From NCBI GenBank assembly GCA_016715895.1, contig JADJXH010000003.1:868001-932000 (forward strand): a stretch of 64,000 nt of DNA, given 5' to 3'. Below are positions 16,551-26,030 of the stretch, piece by piece. The stretch is from Flavobacteriales bacterium. Its GTDB lineage: Bacteria > Bacteroidota > Bacteroidia > Flavobacteriales_F > PHOS-HE28. Below the pieces are notes generated by a model. It was not told the DNA's origin, searched no databases, and saw only the letters and a list, made by a program, of their open reading frames with translations. The translations under genes and the position numbers were made by a program. Numbering within the stretch: position 1 is the stretch's first letter; each line of letters opens with the position of its first letter.

Positions 16551-17081
16551 TCAGGTTCGGTCCTCCTCCGGACCGGAGACCAGCCCGCGCAGGGTGGCCA
16601 GATGATGATCGTCGTGCTCGGCGATCCAGAGCAGCATGTCCATGGGACGCATGGGGCGGTCCTTGCAGGGGTGCGAGGCCACATGCAGCAGTGAGGCCTG
16701 CGAGAGACGCTCCACACGGCGCAGGAAGGCCTTGCGCTTCAGGTGCAGCTCCTCGAGCACATCACCCAGGCTGCGTCCCCGCTGCCCGGTCAGGGCCCGG
16801 TCCTGGTCGGACAGGTCGATCACGCACAGGCGCGGCCGGCGCAGCTCGAAATCGGTCACGCGCTCCTCGAACCGGTCCTGCAGCGTGATCAGATGGCCCA
16901 GGTGCTCCATCACGCTCCACTTGCCGCTGATGCGCAGGCTGAGCGCCTCGGGGCTGCGGTGCTGGAGCAGGGCACGCAACCGATGGGGAGTGCCGCGCAC
17001 GCGCTCCACAAGCACGGGCAGTTCATCCAATCCGCGGCCGAAAGGCAGCTGGCGCTGGTTCCAGGGAACGGGTCGCATCAT
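16551..17081 (-). CDS. DinB family protein
   Basis: The 176-residue four-helix-bundle protein has DinB-like features: GKWSVMEHLGHLITLQDRFEERV and the C-terminal WIAEHDDHHLATLRGL, whose histidines would bind a metal. The family includes thiol transferases and DNA-damage-induced proteins; the substrate is unknown. The -7 box TACCTTGC (minus strand, 17083-17090) ends one base before the ATG at 17081. Translation may really begin at the second ATG (17078) on a leaderless transcript. Confidence 0.85.
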   Translation of the reverse strand: MMRPVPWNQRQLPFGRGLDELPVLVERVRGTPHRLRALLQHRSPEALSLRISGKWSVMEHLGHLITLQDRFEERVTDFELRRPRLCVIDLSDQDRALTGQRGRSLGDVLEELHLKRKAFLRRVERLSQASLLHVASHPCKDRPMRPMDMLLWIAEHDDHHLATLRGLVSGPEEDRT

Positions 17082-17148
17082 CGCAAGGTAGTGACGGCCC
17101 TGGAACGGCGCCAGTGGCCCGACAAGGGTGCCCGGCGGGTGGCGGACC

Positions 17149-17156
17149 TACCTTTG
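17149..17156 (+). promoter_or_regulatory. -7 promoter element of uvrB
   Basis: TACCTTTG is a perfect TAnnTTTG and lies 17 bases before the GTG start of uvrB. Confidence 0.55.
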
Positions 17157-17173
17157 TGACACTCCCCTGACGC

Positions 17174-19219
17174 GTGCCCTTCCAGCTCGTTTCCGAGTTC
17201 ATCCCCACGGGTGATCAGCCCGAGGCCATCCGCCAGTTGGTGGCCGGCGCGCGGGAAGGCGTGCCGTTCCAGACCCTGCTGGGCGTCACCGGATCGGGCA
17301 AGACCTTCACCGTGGCCAACATGATCGCGGAGCTGGACCGGCCCGCGCTGATCCTGAGCCACAACAAGACGCTGGCCGCCCAGCTCTACGGCGAGTTCAA
17401 GCACTTCTTCCCGCACGACCGGGTGGAGTACTTCGTGAGCTACTACGACTACTACCAGCCCGAGGCCTATCTGCCCACGACGAACACCTACATCGAGAAG
17501 GACCTCAGCATCAACCAGGAGATCGAGAAGCTGCGGTTGAGCGCCACCAGCGCGCTGCTGAGCGGGAGGCGCAACGTGATCGTGGTGGCCAGCGTGAGCT
17601 GCATCTACGGCATCGGCAACCCGGCGGAGTTCCACCGCAGCATGGTGGAGGTGCGCACCGGACAGAAGGTGAGCCGCAACAAGCTGCTGCTTCAGCTGGT
17701 GGAAGCGCTGTACAGCCGCAAGGATGCCGAGCCCACGCGCGGCCAGTTCCGCGTGCGGGGCGATGTGGTCGAGGTGTTCCTCGCCTACGCGGACGAGGGC
17801 ATGCGCATCCACTTCTGGGGCGACGAGATCGAACGGCTGGAACGCTTCGACGTGCAGGGCGGCCGCACCATCGAGGCGGTGGACCGCACCACCATCTATC
17901 CGGCGAACATCTTCGTCACCAGCCGAGACACCATGAACGCGGCCCTGCAGGCCATCCAGGAGGACTGCGGGCGGCAGGTGGAGTTCTTCAAGAGCATCGG
18001 CAAGCACCTGGAGGCCAAGCGGCTGGAGGAGCGCACGTTGTACGACCTGGAGATGATGCGTGAGCTGGGGTATTGCTCGGGCATCGAGAACTACAGCCGC
18101 TATTTCGATCATCGGCAGCCCGGGCAGCGGCCCTTCTGCCTGCTGGATTACTTCCCGAAGGACTTCCTGATGGTGATCGACGAGAGCCACGCCACCATCG
18201 GGCAGGTGCAGGCCATGTACGGCGGCGACCGCAGCCGCAAGAAGAACCTGGTGGAATACGGGTTCCGCCTGCCCAGCGCGATGGACAACCGGCCGCTCAC
18301 CTTCGCGGAGTTCGAGGGCATGCTGGGCCAGACCGTCTTCGTGAGCGCCACCCCGGCGGACTACGAGCTGCAGCGCTGCGAAGGCGTGGTGGTGGAGCAG
18401 GTGGTGCGCCCCACAGGCCTGCTGGACCCGCCCATCGAGGTGCGGCCCAGCCGGGACCAGATCGACGACCTGCTGCACGAGGTGCGGCTGCGCGAGCAGC
18501 GCAGCGAACGCGTCCTGGTGACGACGCTCACCAAGCGCATGGCCGAGGAGCTCAGCACCTTCCTCGGCCGGAACGGCGTCAAGTGCAAGTACATCCACAG
18601 CGAGGTGGAGACCCTGGAACGCATCGAGATCCTGCGGCAGCTGCGACTGGGCCTGTTCGATGTGCTGGTGGGCGTGAACCTGCTGCGCGAAGGCCTTGAC
18701 CTGCCGGAGGTGAGCCTGGTGGCCGTGATCGATGCCGACAAGGAGGGCTTCCTGCGCAGCGACCGCAGCCTGACCCAGACGGCCGGGCGGGCGGCGCGGA
18801 ACGTCAACGGCCGCGTCATCTTCTACGCCGACACGGTGACCGAGAGCATGCAGCGCACCATCGACGAGACGGAGCGGCGCCGCGCCAAGCAGATGGCCTA
18901 CAACGCCGAGCACGGCATCACCCCGCAGCAGATCAGGCGCGACCGGCAGGATGTGATCCGGCAGACCGGTGTGCTGGAGGCGAGCGAGCGCGTACCGCCG
19001 CAGGCCTATGTGGAGCCCGAGGCCCTGAGCCTGGCCGCCGACCCCGTGGTGGCCTACATGACCGCCGACCAGCTCGCCGAGAACTGCCGCATCCTGGAGC
19101 AGGAGATGCGCAAGGCGGCCAAGCAGATGGACTTCATCAATGCCGCGCAGCTGCGCGACGAGCTCTTCGCCATGCGCAAGCTGCTGGAGGAGCGGCAGCA
19201 GGCCTCCAACGAAGCCTGA
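17174..19219 (+). CDS. uvrB: excinuclease ABC subunit B
   Basis: The 681-residue helicase-fold protein verifies DNA damage with UvrA and loads UvrC. It shows Walker A GVTGSGKTF (38-45), the beta-hairpin segment YYDYYQPEAYLPTTNTYIEKD, Walker B region MVIDESH, SATPADYE, motif VGVNLLREGLDLPEVSLV and QTAGRAARN. The C-terminal UVR motif (CRILEQEMRKAAKQMDF) binds UvrC. The start is GTG (MPFQLVSEFIPTGDQPEAI), where family alignments begin. Length is close to the E. coli protein. Confidence 0.97.
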   Translation: MPFQLVSEFIPTGDQPEAIRQLVAGAREGVPFQTLLGVTGSGKTFTVANMIAELDRPALILSHNKTLAAQLYGEFKHFFPHDRVEYFVSYYDYYQPEAYLPTTNTYIEKDLSINQEIEKLRLSATSALLSGRRNVIVVASVSCIYGIGNPAEFHRSMVEVRTGQKVSRNKLLLQLVEALYSRKDAEPTRGQFRVRGDVVEVFLAYADEGMRIHFWGDEIERLERFDVQGGRTIEAVDRTTIYPANIFVTSRDTMNAALQAIQEDCGRQVEFFKSIGKHLEAKRLEERTLYDLEMMRELGYCSGIENYSRYFDHRQPGQRPFCLLDYFPKDFLMVIDESHATIGQVQAMYGGDRSRKKNLVEYGFRLPSAMDNRPLTFAEFEGMLGQTVFVSATPADYELQRCEGVVVEQVVRPTGLLDPPIEVRPSRDQIDDLLHEVRLREQRSERVLVTTLTKRMAEELSTFLGRNGVKCKYIHSEVETLERIEILRQLRLGLFDVLVGVNLLREGLDLPEVSLVAVIDADKEGFLRSDRSLTQTAGRAARNVNGRVIFYADTVTESMQRTIDETERRRAKQMAYNAEHGITPQQIRRDRQDVIRQTGVLEASERVPPQAYVEPEALSLAADPVVAYMTADQLAENCRILEQEMRKAAKQMDFINAAQLRDELFAMRKLLEERQQASNEA

Positions 19220-19279
19220 GATCGGGCGTCGGGCGGAGCACCCGTGATGCTACTTTGCGCGTCCTGTTGCGCACACACC

Positions 19280-20854
19280 ATGAAACACCTTCTACCCGGA
19301 ACCTTCGCCTCCCTCGCCTTTCTGACCGCCGCACCCCTGCTCGCCCAGTTGGAGTTCGGCGGACGCCCCTACGGTCTTGACCGCTCGGTGCATGGCCTCC
19401 CCGAGCCCCCGGTGGCCGTGATGCCCGTGGTGGACCCCGCACCGCTCCTCGCCGAGGATGAGGCCCGGCTGGCCAATGGGAACAAAGGCCCGTACCGCTA
19501 CGGCGTGGTCCATGCCACCGACCTGGGGTTGGACAACAGCGGGAGTTGGACCGTGCTCTCCAACGGGGACAGGGTCTGGCAGCTTGGCATCGAATGCCCG
19601 GCCGCCTTCAGCATCGACATGGTGTTCACGACCTACGTGGTCCCTGAAGGTGCGCGCGTGTACGTGCACACGCCCAATGGCGAGCACCTCGGTGCGTTCA
19701 CCGCGGCCAGCAACGGGGGCTTCACGCAGATGGGTGTGGCACCCATGACCGGCGACCGCATCACCATCGAGTATGTGGAACCGGCCTCCGTGGCCGGTCA
19801 GGGCGACCTGCGCATCGGCGAAGTGATCCACGCCTATCGCGACATCATGGGCACCACCAAGGGGCTCAACGACAGCGGCGCCTGCAACAACAACGTGATC
19901 TGCCCGGAAGGCGATCCATGGAGGGACCAGATCCGTTCGGTGGCGTTGATCAGCGGTGGCGGAGGGCTCTGCACCGGTCAGTTGATGAACAACTGCGCCC
20001 AGGATGAGACCCCTTATTTCCTCACAGCCAATCACTGCGTGCAGGGAGGGATCAATCCGGCCACGGCGATCTACCGGTTCCGTTGGGAAAGCCCCACCTG
20101 CACCCCCACCCAGAACGCACCCACGAACAAGACCATCAGCGGGGCGCAACAGCTGGCGACCAATGCCGGATCGGACATGGCCTTCCTTCAGTTGAACAGT
20201 TCCCCTCAGGACAGCTGGGAGGTCTTCTACACGGGTTGGAACAAGGGGACCACGGCGGCGACGAGCGTCACTGCCATCCATCATCCTTCGGGCGACATCA
20301 AGAAGATCTCCTTCGAAGAGCAGCCTGTGACCAGTGGATCCTACGGCGGTGCACAGTGCTGGAAGGTGGCCGCCTGGGATGATGGCACCACCGAGGGCGG
20401 ATCCTCCGGAAGCGGCCTGTGGGACCAGAACGGCCTGCTCGTGGGCCAGCTCTACGGCGGTCAGGCGAACTGTAATTTCAACTTCAACGACTATTACGGC
20501 AAGTTCAACGTGAGCTTCCCCTTCCTGGAGCAATGGCTGGGCGATTGCGGCACCACCCTGCCCGGACTTGATCCCGCCACGGTGAGCGTTGCGGAGCTCG
20601 ATGAGGCCGCCGCCATCGGTCTGGCCCCCAACCCCACCACCGGCACCGTGCTGGTGACGCTTCCCGCCTTGGGTGATGGCACGGCCGTGCTGCGCCTCAC
20701 CGACGCCCTGGGCCGCGTGGTGGCCGAGCGGAACGTGGCGCGTGGCACCGAGCGGCTCACCCTCGACCTTGGAGGCCAAGCGGACGGCCTCTACCTCGTT
20801 GACCTGCGGCAGAACGACCGGCGTGTGGTGCAGCGCCTGCTGCTGGAACGCTGA
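19280..20854 (+). CDS. secreted trypsin-like serine peptidase with T9SS type A sorting domain
   Basis: The 524-residue protein has a signal peptide ending AAPLLAQ, an N-terminal beta domain, and a chymotrypsin-fold domain similar to lysyl endopeptidases. The triad is H252 (TANHCVQGG), D299 (GSDMAFLQL) and S376 (GGSSGSGLWD). The tail IGLAPNPTTGTVLV...GLYLVDLRQNDRRVVQRLLLER is a T9SS type A sorting domain, so it is secreted or surface-attached. A TACTTTG box lies at 19251-19257. A paralogue follows immediately downstream. Confidence 0.9.
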   Translation: MKHLLPGTFASLAFLTAAPLLAQLEFGGRPYGLDRSVHGLPEPPVAVMPVVDPAPLLAEDEARLANGNKGPYRYGVVHATDLGLDNSGSWTVLSNGDRVWQLGIECPAAFSIDMVFTTYVVPEGARVYVHTPNGEHLGAFTAASNGGFTQMGVAPMTGDRITIEYVEPASVAGQGDLRIGEVIHAYRDIMGTTKGLNDSGACNNNVICPEGDPWRDQIRSVALISGGGGLCTGQLMNNCAQDETPYFLTANHCVQGGINPATAIYRFRWESPTCTPTQNAPTNKTISGAQQLATNAGSDMAFLQLNSSPQDSWEVFYTGWNKGTTAATSVTAIHHPSGDIKKISFEEQPVTSGSYGGAQCWKVAAWDDGTTEGGSSGSGLWDQNGLLVGQLYGGQANCNFNFNDYYGKFNVSFPFLEQWLGDCGTTLPGLDPATVSVAELDEAAAIGLAPNPTTGTVLVTLPALGDGTAVLRLTDALGRVVAERNVARGTERLTLDLGGQADGLYLVDLRQNDRRVVQRLLLER

Positions 20855-20875
20855 ACCGCATCTCCGGATCCCATG

Positions 20876-20902
20876 GGAAGGCGACCCGCACGGTCGCCTT
20901 CC
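20876..20902 (+). terminator. strong hairpin between the two peptidase genes
   Basis: GGAAGGCGACC pairs perfectly with GGTCGCCTTCC (11 bp) around a 5-base loop, 22 bases after the stop. The following GCTTTCC is only a weak T-tract. It probably ends the first peptidase transcript. Confidence 0.65.
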
Positions 20903-20974
20903 GCTTTCCAGGCCGCCCGTACCTTGCGGCAACGCTCGCCCCCTCGCGCGCGTCCTACCACCGACCCTTTCGTC

Positions 20975-23185
20975 ATGCACCGGACCACGATCCTGATCGG
21001 CCTGTTGGCCGCTCCGCTCCTCTCCCTGGCGCAGCCCGCGTTCGGCGGGCGCCCGTTCGGACTTTCCGCACCGAAGTATGGCCTGCCCGCACCGGTGCTG
21101 CTGACCCTGCCCGAGGTGGATGTGGCGGCGCGCATGGCCGAGGACGACCTGCATGCCCAGCAAGGACGGCCGGGACCAGCGCGGTTCGGTGTCGTGCACC
21201 CCACCGCCTTCGACCTGGAGCACCACGGCAGCTGGCACAATGGGCCCGATGGGCTTCGCATCTGGCAGCTGGCGCTGCATTGTCCGGGTGCCATGGCGGT
21301 GGGCGTCACCTTCACCGACTTCCGCATCCCGGAGGGCGGTCGGGTGTTCGTGTACGATCCGCAGGGCCCCTACCGCGGCGGCTTCACGGCAGCGAGCGCA
21401 CCGGGGCAGCTGAGCATGGGTACCGTGCCCCTCGCGGGCCACACGGTGGTGGTGGAAGTGCAGGAACCCGCCTCGGCAACCGGCCTCACGAGGCTCACCA
21501 TCGGCGAGGTGGTGCATGCCTACCGCGATCCCTTCGGGGGCGCGAAGGGTTTCGGTGACAGCGGATCGTGCAACATCAACGTGATCTGCCCGGACGGCGA
21601 TCCGTGGCGCGACCAGATCCGCAGTGTGGCACTGATCATGGCCGGTGGTGGCACCTGCACCGGTCAGTTGCTGAACAACTGCGCCGAGGACGGCACGCCC
21701 TACTTCCTCACCGCCAACCACTGCGTGAGCGGCAGCACGGCCAACTGGGTCTTCGTGTTCAACTGGGACAGCCCCACCTGCACCCCCACCAACAACGCCC
21801 CGGACAACGAGACGGTGGCGGGCAGCACCCTGCTGGTGAACGACCCGGGCACCGATGTGGCGCTGCTGGAGCTGAGCGCGGCACCGCCGGACACCTTCAA
21901 CGTGTTCTACTCGGGCTGGGACCACAGCGGCGCGTTTCCCGACAGCCTGATCGGGATCCACCATCCCCGCGGCGACATCAAGAAGATCAGCCGCGACCTG
22001 GACCCGCCCCTGCAGGGCACCTTCGGAAGCCCGCCCGCCCAGTGCTGGCACATCCAGACCTGGGACCACGGCACCACCGAGCCCGGCTCCAGCGGCAGCG
22101 GGGTGTGGGACCAGAACAAGCGGCTGGTGGGTCAGCTCTTCGGCGGCCAGGCCGACTGCAGCAATAGCGTGAACGACTATTACGGCCGCTTCGACCTGAG
22201 CTGGCCGCTGCTGGAGCAATACCTGGGCACCTGCGGACCGACGCTGGACGGCTGGGACCCGAACGGGCTCGTCCCCACCACGAACGACGCAGCGGTGACC
22301 GCCATCTTCGACCTGCCCGAGCAGCTCTGCGGCATCGACAGCATCACGCCGTACGTGACCCTGAAGAACAATGGCACGGCAGTGCTCACGGGCGCGACCC
22401 TGCTGGTGACCGTGGATGCCGGAGCGCCCGTGCCGCAACCCTGGAGCGGCGGCCTTCAGCCCGGGCAGACGATGAACGTGCCCCTCGGCACGCTGTACGT
22501 CGGTAACGGCACGCATACGCTGACGGTGGCCAGCAGCCTGCCCAACGGCCTCACCGATGGAAACCCGGCCAACGACGCCTCCAGCAAGGAATTCCTGGTG
22601 GCCTTCCCCGCGCAGGACGTATCGATCATCCTGACGCTCGACGCCTGGGGCAGCGAGACCACCTGGGAGCTGTCCACCGACCAGGGCACGATCCTCGACG
22701 AGGGCGGCCCCTACCTGAACGGCGCACCCGGCCAGGAGGTGGACCTCTCCTATTGCCTCGGCGATGGCTGCTACATCTTCACCCTCGAGGATGTGGCGGG
22801 TGATGGCATCTGCTGCGACTACGGCGACGGCGGACTGGTAGTGCTCGACGGCGACAGTGTGCTGCTGGCGGAGAGCGATGGCCAGTTCACCGATCTGGAG
22901 GAGGTCACCTTCTGCATCACGGGCACGGGCATCGCCTCGCACGACGACGCGGCGGCCTTCACCCTGTGGCCCAATCCGGCGAACGACCAGCTCACGGTGG
23001 AATGCTCCTGGGCCGAGCGGATCATCGTGTACGACCTGACCGGCCGCCCCATGCTCGGCGTGGGCCTGCGGACCGGCAGCACGCGCCACGCGGTGGACAT
23101 CACCACACTGGCCGCCGGAGGCTACGTGGTGGAATGCATGGGCGAAGGCCTCCGGCGCGCCCTGCCCCTGTTGATCCAGCGCTGA
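20975..23185 (+). CDS. secreted trypsin-like serine peptidase, paralogue, with T9SS type A sorting domain
   Basis: The 736-residue tandem paralogue of the gene before it shares the opening AFGGRPFGL, the GDPWRDQIRSVALI segment and the triad H249 (TANHCVSGS), D in GTDVALLEL, and S373 (GSSGSGVWD). Between the peptidase and the sorting domain it adds about 210 residues: a CARDB-like beta domain (IDSITPYVTLKNNGTAVLTGATL) and a segment with CLGDGCYIFTLEDVAGDGICCDYGDGG, which resembles a Ca-binding insert. It ends FTLWPNPANDQLTVEC...LPLLIQR. I chose the ATG at 20975 for its signal peptide (LLSLAQ). Confidence 0.9.
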   Translation: MHRTTILIGLLAAPLLSLAQPAFGGRPFGLSAPKYGLPAPVLLTLPEVDVAARMAEDDLHAQQGRPGPARFGVVHPTAFDLEHHGSWHNGPDGLRIWQLALHCPGAMAVGVTFTDFRIPEGGRVFVYDPQGPYRGGFTAASAPGQLSMGTVPLAGHTVVVEVQEPASATGLTRLTIGEVVHAYRDPFGGAKGFGDSGSCNINVICPDGDPWRDQIRSVALIMAGGGTCTGQLLNNCAEDGTPYFLTANHCVSGSTANWVFVFNWDSPTCTPTNNAPDNETVAGSTLLVNDPGTDVALLELSAAPPDTFNVFYSGWDHSGAFPDSLIGIHHPRGDIKKISRDLDPPLQGTFGSPPAQCWHIQTWDHGTTEPGSSGSGVWDQNKRLVGQLFGGQADCSNSVNDYYGRFDLSWPLLEQYLGTCGPTLDGWDPNGLVPTTNDAAVTAIFDLPEQLCGIDSITPYVTLKNNGTAVLTGATLLVTVDAGAPVPQPWSGGLQPGQTMNVPLGTLYVGNGTHTLTVASSLPNGLTDGNPANDASSKEFLVAFPAQDVSIILTLDAWGSETTWELSTDQGTILDEGGPYLNGAPGQEVDLSYCLGDGCYIFTLEDVAGDGICCDYGDGGLVVLDGDSVLLAESDGQFTDLEEVTFCITGTGIASHDDAAAFTLWPNPANDQLTVECSWAERIIVYDLTGRPMLGVGLRTGSTRHAVDITTLAAGGYVVECMGEGLRRALPLLIQR

Positions 23186-23188
23186 GCC

Positions 23189-23818
23189 TTAGTAGCGCCA
23201 AGCGTAGTACACGAGTTTCAGGTACTCGTTGGCGAGCATCACCAGCCCGTCCTCGTAGCGCCACCATTCCTCTTCGCGGAACTGGACGGCCGGTGCACCA
23301 TGCAGCAGCACGGTGATGCCGCCGGCCCGCGGATGGCGGGCGAACACCCGGTGGATGCGTCGTAGGTGGAACTTCGAGGACAGCACCATGATCGTATCGT
23401 GCCCGGCACGATGCGCGTGGACCAGGATGGCGTCCGCCTCCTCCATGGTGCTGGTGCCGTAGTGGATGGCGGATCCCCTCCCCACCGGCAGTCCCGCGCG
23501 TTCCGCAGCCTGGAGCGACACATCGGCCTCCGGCAGCGGGATCCCCATCGACTCCAGGACGGTGGGGATGTTGGAACCGGTGAACCAGGCGTGGTCGCAC
23601 CACCCGGCCTGCATCACGCGGGCGGCCTCACGGCCGCGGTCCAGCGAGGCGCCCCCCAGCACGTAGAGGGCATCGGCGTGGCGGAGGGCATCCTCGCGGA
23701 TGAGGAAGGCACCCGAAGCGCGCAGCACCGGCACCCGGAACAGCCACAGTCCTCCGGCGATGCCGAGCAGGACCAGCAGGAGGACGGGCGCACGACCGGA
23801 AAGCAAGCGAACGGACAT
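23189..23818 (-). CDS. SanA/YdcF-like DUF218 membrane-anchored protein
   Basis: The 209-residue protein has one N-terminal membrane anchor followed by a DUF218 domain: DALYVLGGASLDRGREAARVMQAG, TSTMEEADAILVHAHRAG and TIMVLSSKFHLRRI. DUF218 proteins (SanA, ElyC, YdcF) affect envelope and lipid-carrier processes; the exact substrate is unknown. It lies 12 bases after the gene at 23831-25921 on the same strand, suggesting an operon, and converges with the second peptidase. Confidence 0.85.
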   Translation of the reverse strand: MSVRLLSGRAPVLLLVLLGIAGGLWLFRVPVLRASGAFLIREDALRHADALYVLGGASLDRGREAARVMQAGWCDHAWFTGSNIPTVLESMGIPLPEADVSLQAAERAGLPVGRGSAIHYGTSTMEEADAILVHAHRAGHDTIMVLSSKFHLRRIHRVFARHPRAGGITVLLHGAPAVQFREEEWWRYEDGLVMLANEYLKLVYYAWRY

Positions 23819-23830
23819 GCGCCGTGACGG

Positions 23831-25921
23831 TCAATAGGCGCCGCTGCGCCGCCGAAGCGCCCACTCCAGCGTGAGCAGCGCGAGGAAGAGCAGGAAGGGC
23901 CAGCGGAGCGCGATCAGGTCCGTGGTGCTGGCGTAGGCGTGGCTCCGTGGCGCCAGCCGTTGATCGGCGAGCAAGGCGTCGCGCAGTGGGCCCAGGCCGC
24001 CGGGCCGCACCATGAGCCCCCCGGTGCCGGCCGCCAGGTCGGCCAGCAGGGCATGGTCCGCCACGGTGCGCGCCGATTCCACCTGCACGGGCCGCACCAT
24101 GAACTCGCCGGTGGCCGTGAACGGGGTGCCGTCGTAGGTGGTGCGGGCCGTGTACGTGTAGCGGCCCGGGGCGGCGCCGTTGATCACCAGCCGATGACCA
24201 CGACCGCTGCGGCTGAAGGCGTAGGGCCGTTCCAAGCCCTCTTCGTCCTTCAGCACGAGCTCCACTTCGGCATCGCCGACCAGTTCGAAGGCCGCGTCGT
24301 ACAGCTCGGCCTGCAGCTCCACCGGCTCCTGATCGTCGAACACGTCGGCATGCTGCACGCGGAACCGATCGGCGGAGGAGCGGTTGGCCATCAGCTGGGC
24401 CAGCTTGCGGAAGAAGCCGTCGAACCGGTCGGTGCCGCCGTTCTGCTGCTGATCGGCCAGTCGCCAGCGCCAGAGGCCTTCGCCCACGATCACCGCTGCG
24501 CGTGGTCCGGTCTGCGAACGCTGCACAAGCAGGAGCGGCTGATCGGTGTTCACCATTCCGATGCGTTGCCGGAAGCAGGTGACCGCACCGGGACCGGCCT
24601 GGTATTGGGCGAAGGGCACCTGCAGGGGCGGAAAACGCTCGAAGGCCTGCGCCGTCGCCGGGTCCACCTGGAACAGGGCGAACGACGGCTCGAACAGGGG
24701 CCGGGCATCGGTGAGGGCGGTGCGCTGGGCGCCCTCCAGCCGCAGACCGACCCCAAGGGCGTTGACCGCTTCGGCATCGACCTCGGTGCCGAGGATGAGC
24801 AGCAGCGGCACATTGCGCTCGCGGCATCGCGCGATCAGCGACCGGCCGTCCTGCCGCACGTTCGGGATGCGGTGCAGCACCACCAGATCGAAGGCCGCGA
24901 CGTCCGCCGGCACCTTGTCCATCGTGGCCGTGGTCACCGTGTACGCTTCGGAGCCGGAGAGGGCGCGGGACAGGGCGCCCAGGTCGGGGTGCGGCGCATC
25001 GGCCAGCAGCAGGATGCGCTGCCGGTCATCGAGCACCTGCACCACCACCTCCGCGGAGTTGTTGCGGTCCGAGTGTTCGCCTTCCACCGGGCGCAGCACC
25101 ACGGTGAAGCGCTGCATGCCGGTGGCGGTGGCCTTCACCAGCAGGGGCACCTGCTGGACGTACGGATCGGCGGTCACCACCACCTCGCGTTCCGCGATCA
25201 CCTGTCCCCCCTGTTCCACCGCCAGGCGGGTGCGGCGCCCCTGCAGATGATGGGCCTCGATGCGCACCACCAGCGGGAACTCGTTGCCCAGGTAGGCCAC
25301 CCGGTTGGCCTCCACGGCCCGCACCAGAAGGTCGGGCCGCACGGTGGTGTCACCCAGCGCGATGGTGTGCACGGGCACGCCCAGGCGGGCGGCCTCGTGA
25401 CGGGGATCGCGGCCGCGGTTGACGATGCCGTCACCGTCCAGGATCACCGCGCCGAGGTCGGGACCGGCGAAGCGGTCGTGCACTTCGCGGAGCAGGGCGG
25501 CCATGTCCGTGCGGTTGGCCTGCTGGCGGTGCTCGATGCCCTCCACCACCTCGCGTCCGTAGGTGAAGGTGCGCACGTCGAAGCGGTCACCGAGCGCCGC
25601 TGCCAGGGCATCCAGTTCGGTGGCGTAGGCGCCGCGCAGGGCCGCGGTGTCACCGGCGAGCAGCAGGGAGGAGCTGCCGTCGTGCGCCAGCACCACCACG
25701 GGCTTGCGCACCTCGCGCACCCAGGCCCGCACCAGGGGACCCAGCAACAGGAAGGCCAGCAGGGCCACCACGGTCGCCCGGGTCACCGCCAGGGTCCACC
25801 GCAGAGCGGGGCCCCAGCCGTGGGTGTGCGCGCCCCCCCGATAGAGCAGCCAGGCATAGGCGATGCCCAGCAGGATGCAGACCGGGATGAGCCAGGGGCT
25901 GTGGGTAAGGGTCAGGTCCAC
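23831..25921 (-). CDS. membrane protein with von Willebrand A-like domain
   Basis: The 696-residue protein has two N-terminal membrane segments (SPWLIPVCILLGIAYAWLLY; ATVVALLAFLLLGPLV), a VWA-like region beginning PVVVLAHDGSSSLLL (a DxSxS-like site), beta-rich extracytoplasmic domains, and a C-terminal membrane segment near WPFLLFLALLTLEW. This resembles BatA/BatB-related 'aerotolerance' or VWA proteins of Bacteroidota; function is uncertain. A TTG at 25930 lies inside the -7 box (TGACCTTTG), so I prefer the GTG at 25921, which would be nearly leaderless. Confidence 0.75.
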   Translation of the reverse strand: MDLTLTHSPWLIPVCILLGIAYAWLLYRGGAHTHGWGPALRWTLAVTRATVVALLAFLLLGPLVRAWVREVRKPVVVLAHDGSSSLLLAGDTAALRGAYATELDALAAALGDRFDVRTFTYGREVVEGIEHRQQANRTDMAALLREVHDRFAGPDLGAVILDGDGIVNRGRDPRHEAARLGVPVHTIALGDTTVRPDLLVRAVEANRVAYLGNEFPLVVRIEAHHLQGRRTRLAVEQGGQVIAEREVVVTADPYVQQVPLLVKATATGMQRFTVVLRPVEGEHSDRNNSAEVVVQVLDDRQRILLLADAPHPDLGALSRALSGSEAYTVTTATMDKVPADVAAFDLVVLHRIPNVRQDGRSLIARCRERNVPLLLILGTEVDAEAVNALGVGLRLEGAQRTALTDARPLFEPSFALFQVDPATAQAFERFPPLQVPFAQYQAGPGAVTCFRQRIGMVNTDQPLLLVQRSQTGPRAAVIVGEGLWRWRLADQQQNGGTDRFDGFFRKLAQLMANRSSADRFRVQHADVFDDQEPVELQAELYDAAFELVGDAEVELVLKDEEGLERPYAFSRSGRGHRLVINGAAPGRYTYTARTTYDGTPFTATGEFMVRPVQVESARTVADHALLADLAAGTGGLMVRPGGLGPLRDALLADQRLAPRSHAYASTTDLIALRWPFLLFLALLTLEWALRRRSGAY

Positions 25922-26030
25922 GGGGTGCAAAGGTCAGGGTTCCACGGCCGCGCACGAAGGGTGCGCCTCCCGATGTGTCCCACGGGATCCGGTAGCAAGG
26001 CGATCCGGGCGGTGGCGGACGAACAGCGGC

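Noticed and set aside
17078..18913. A 611-codon minus-strand frame across uvrB
   Set aside because: Shadow of uvrB, with no start context or domain.
19292..23089. A 1265-codon open frame antisense to the two peptidase genes
   Set aside because: It has no signal or domain, is rich in His/Gly/Arg as expected from the reverse of G+C-rich coding DNA, and the plus-strand genes carry complete catalytic motifs.
23178..23198. Short inverted repeat between the second peptidase and the SanA-like gene as a terminator
   Set aside because: Only 5 bp of pairing and no T-run, so it is too weak to support.
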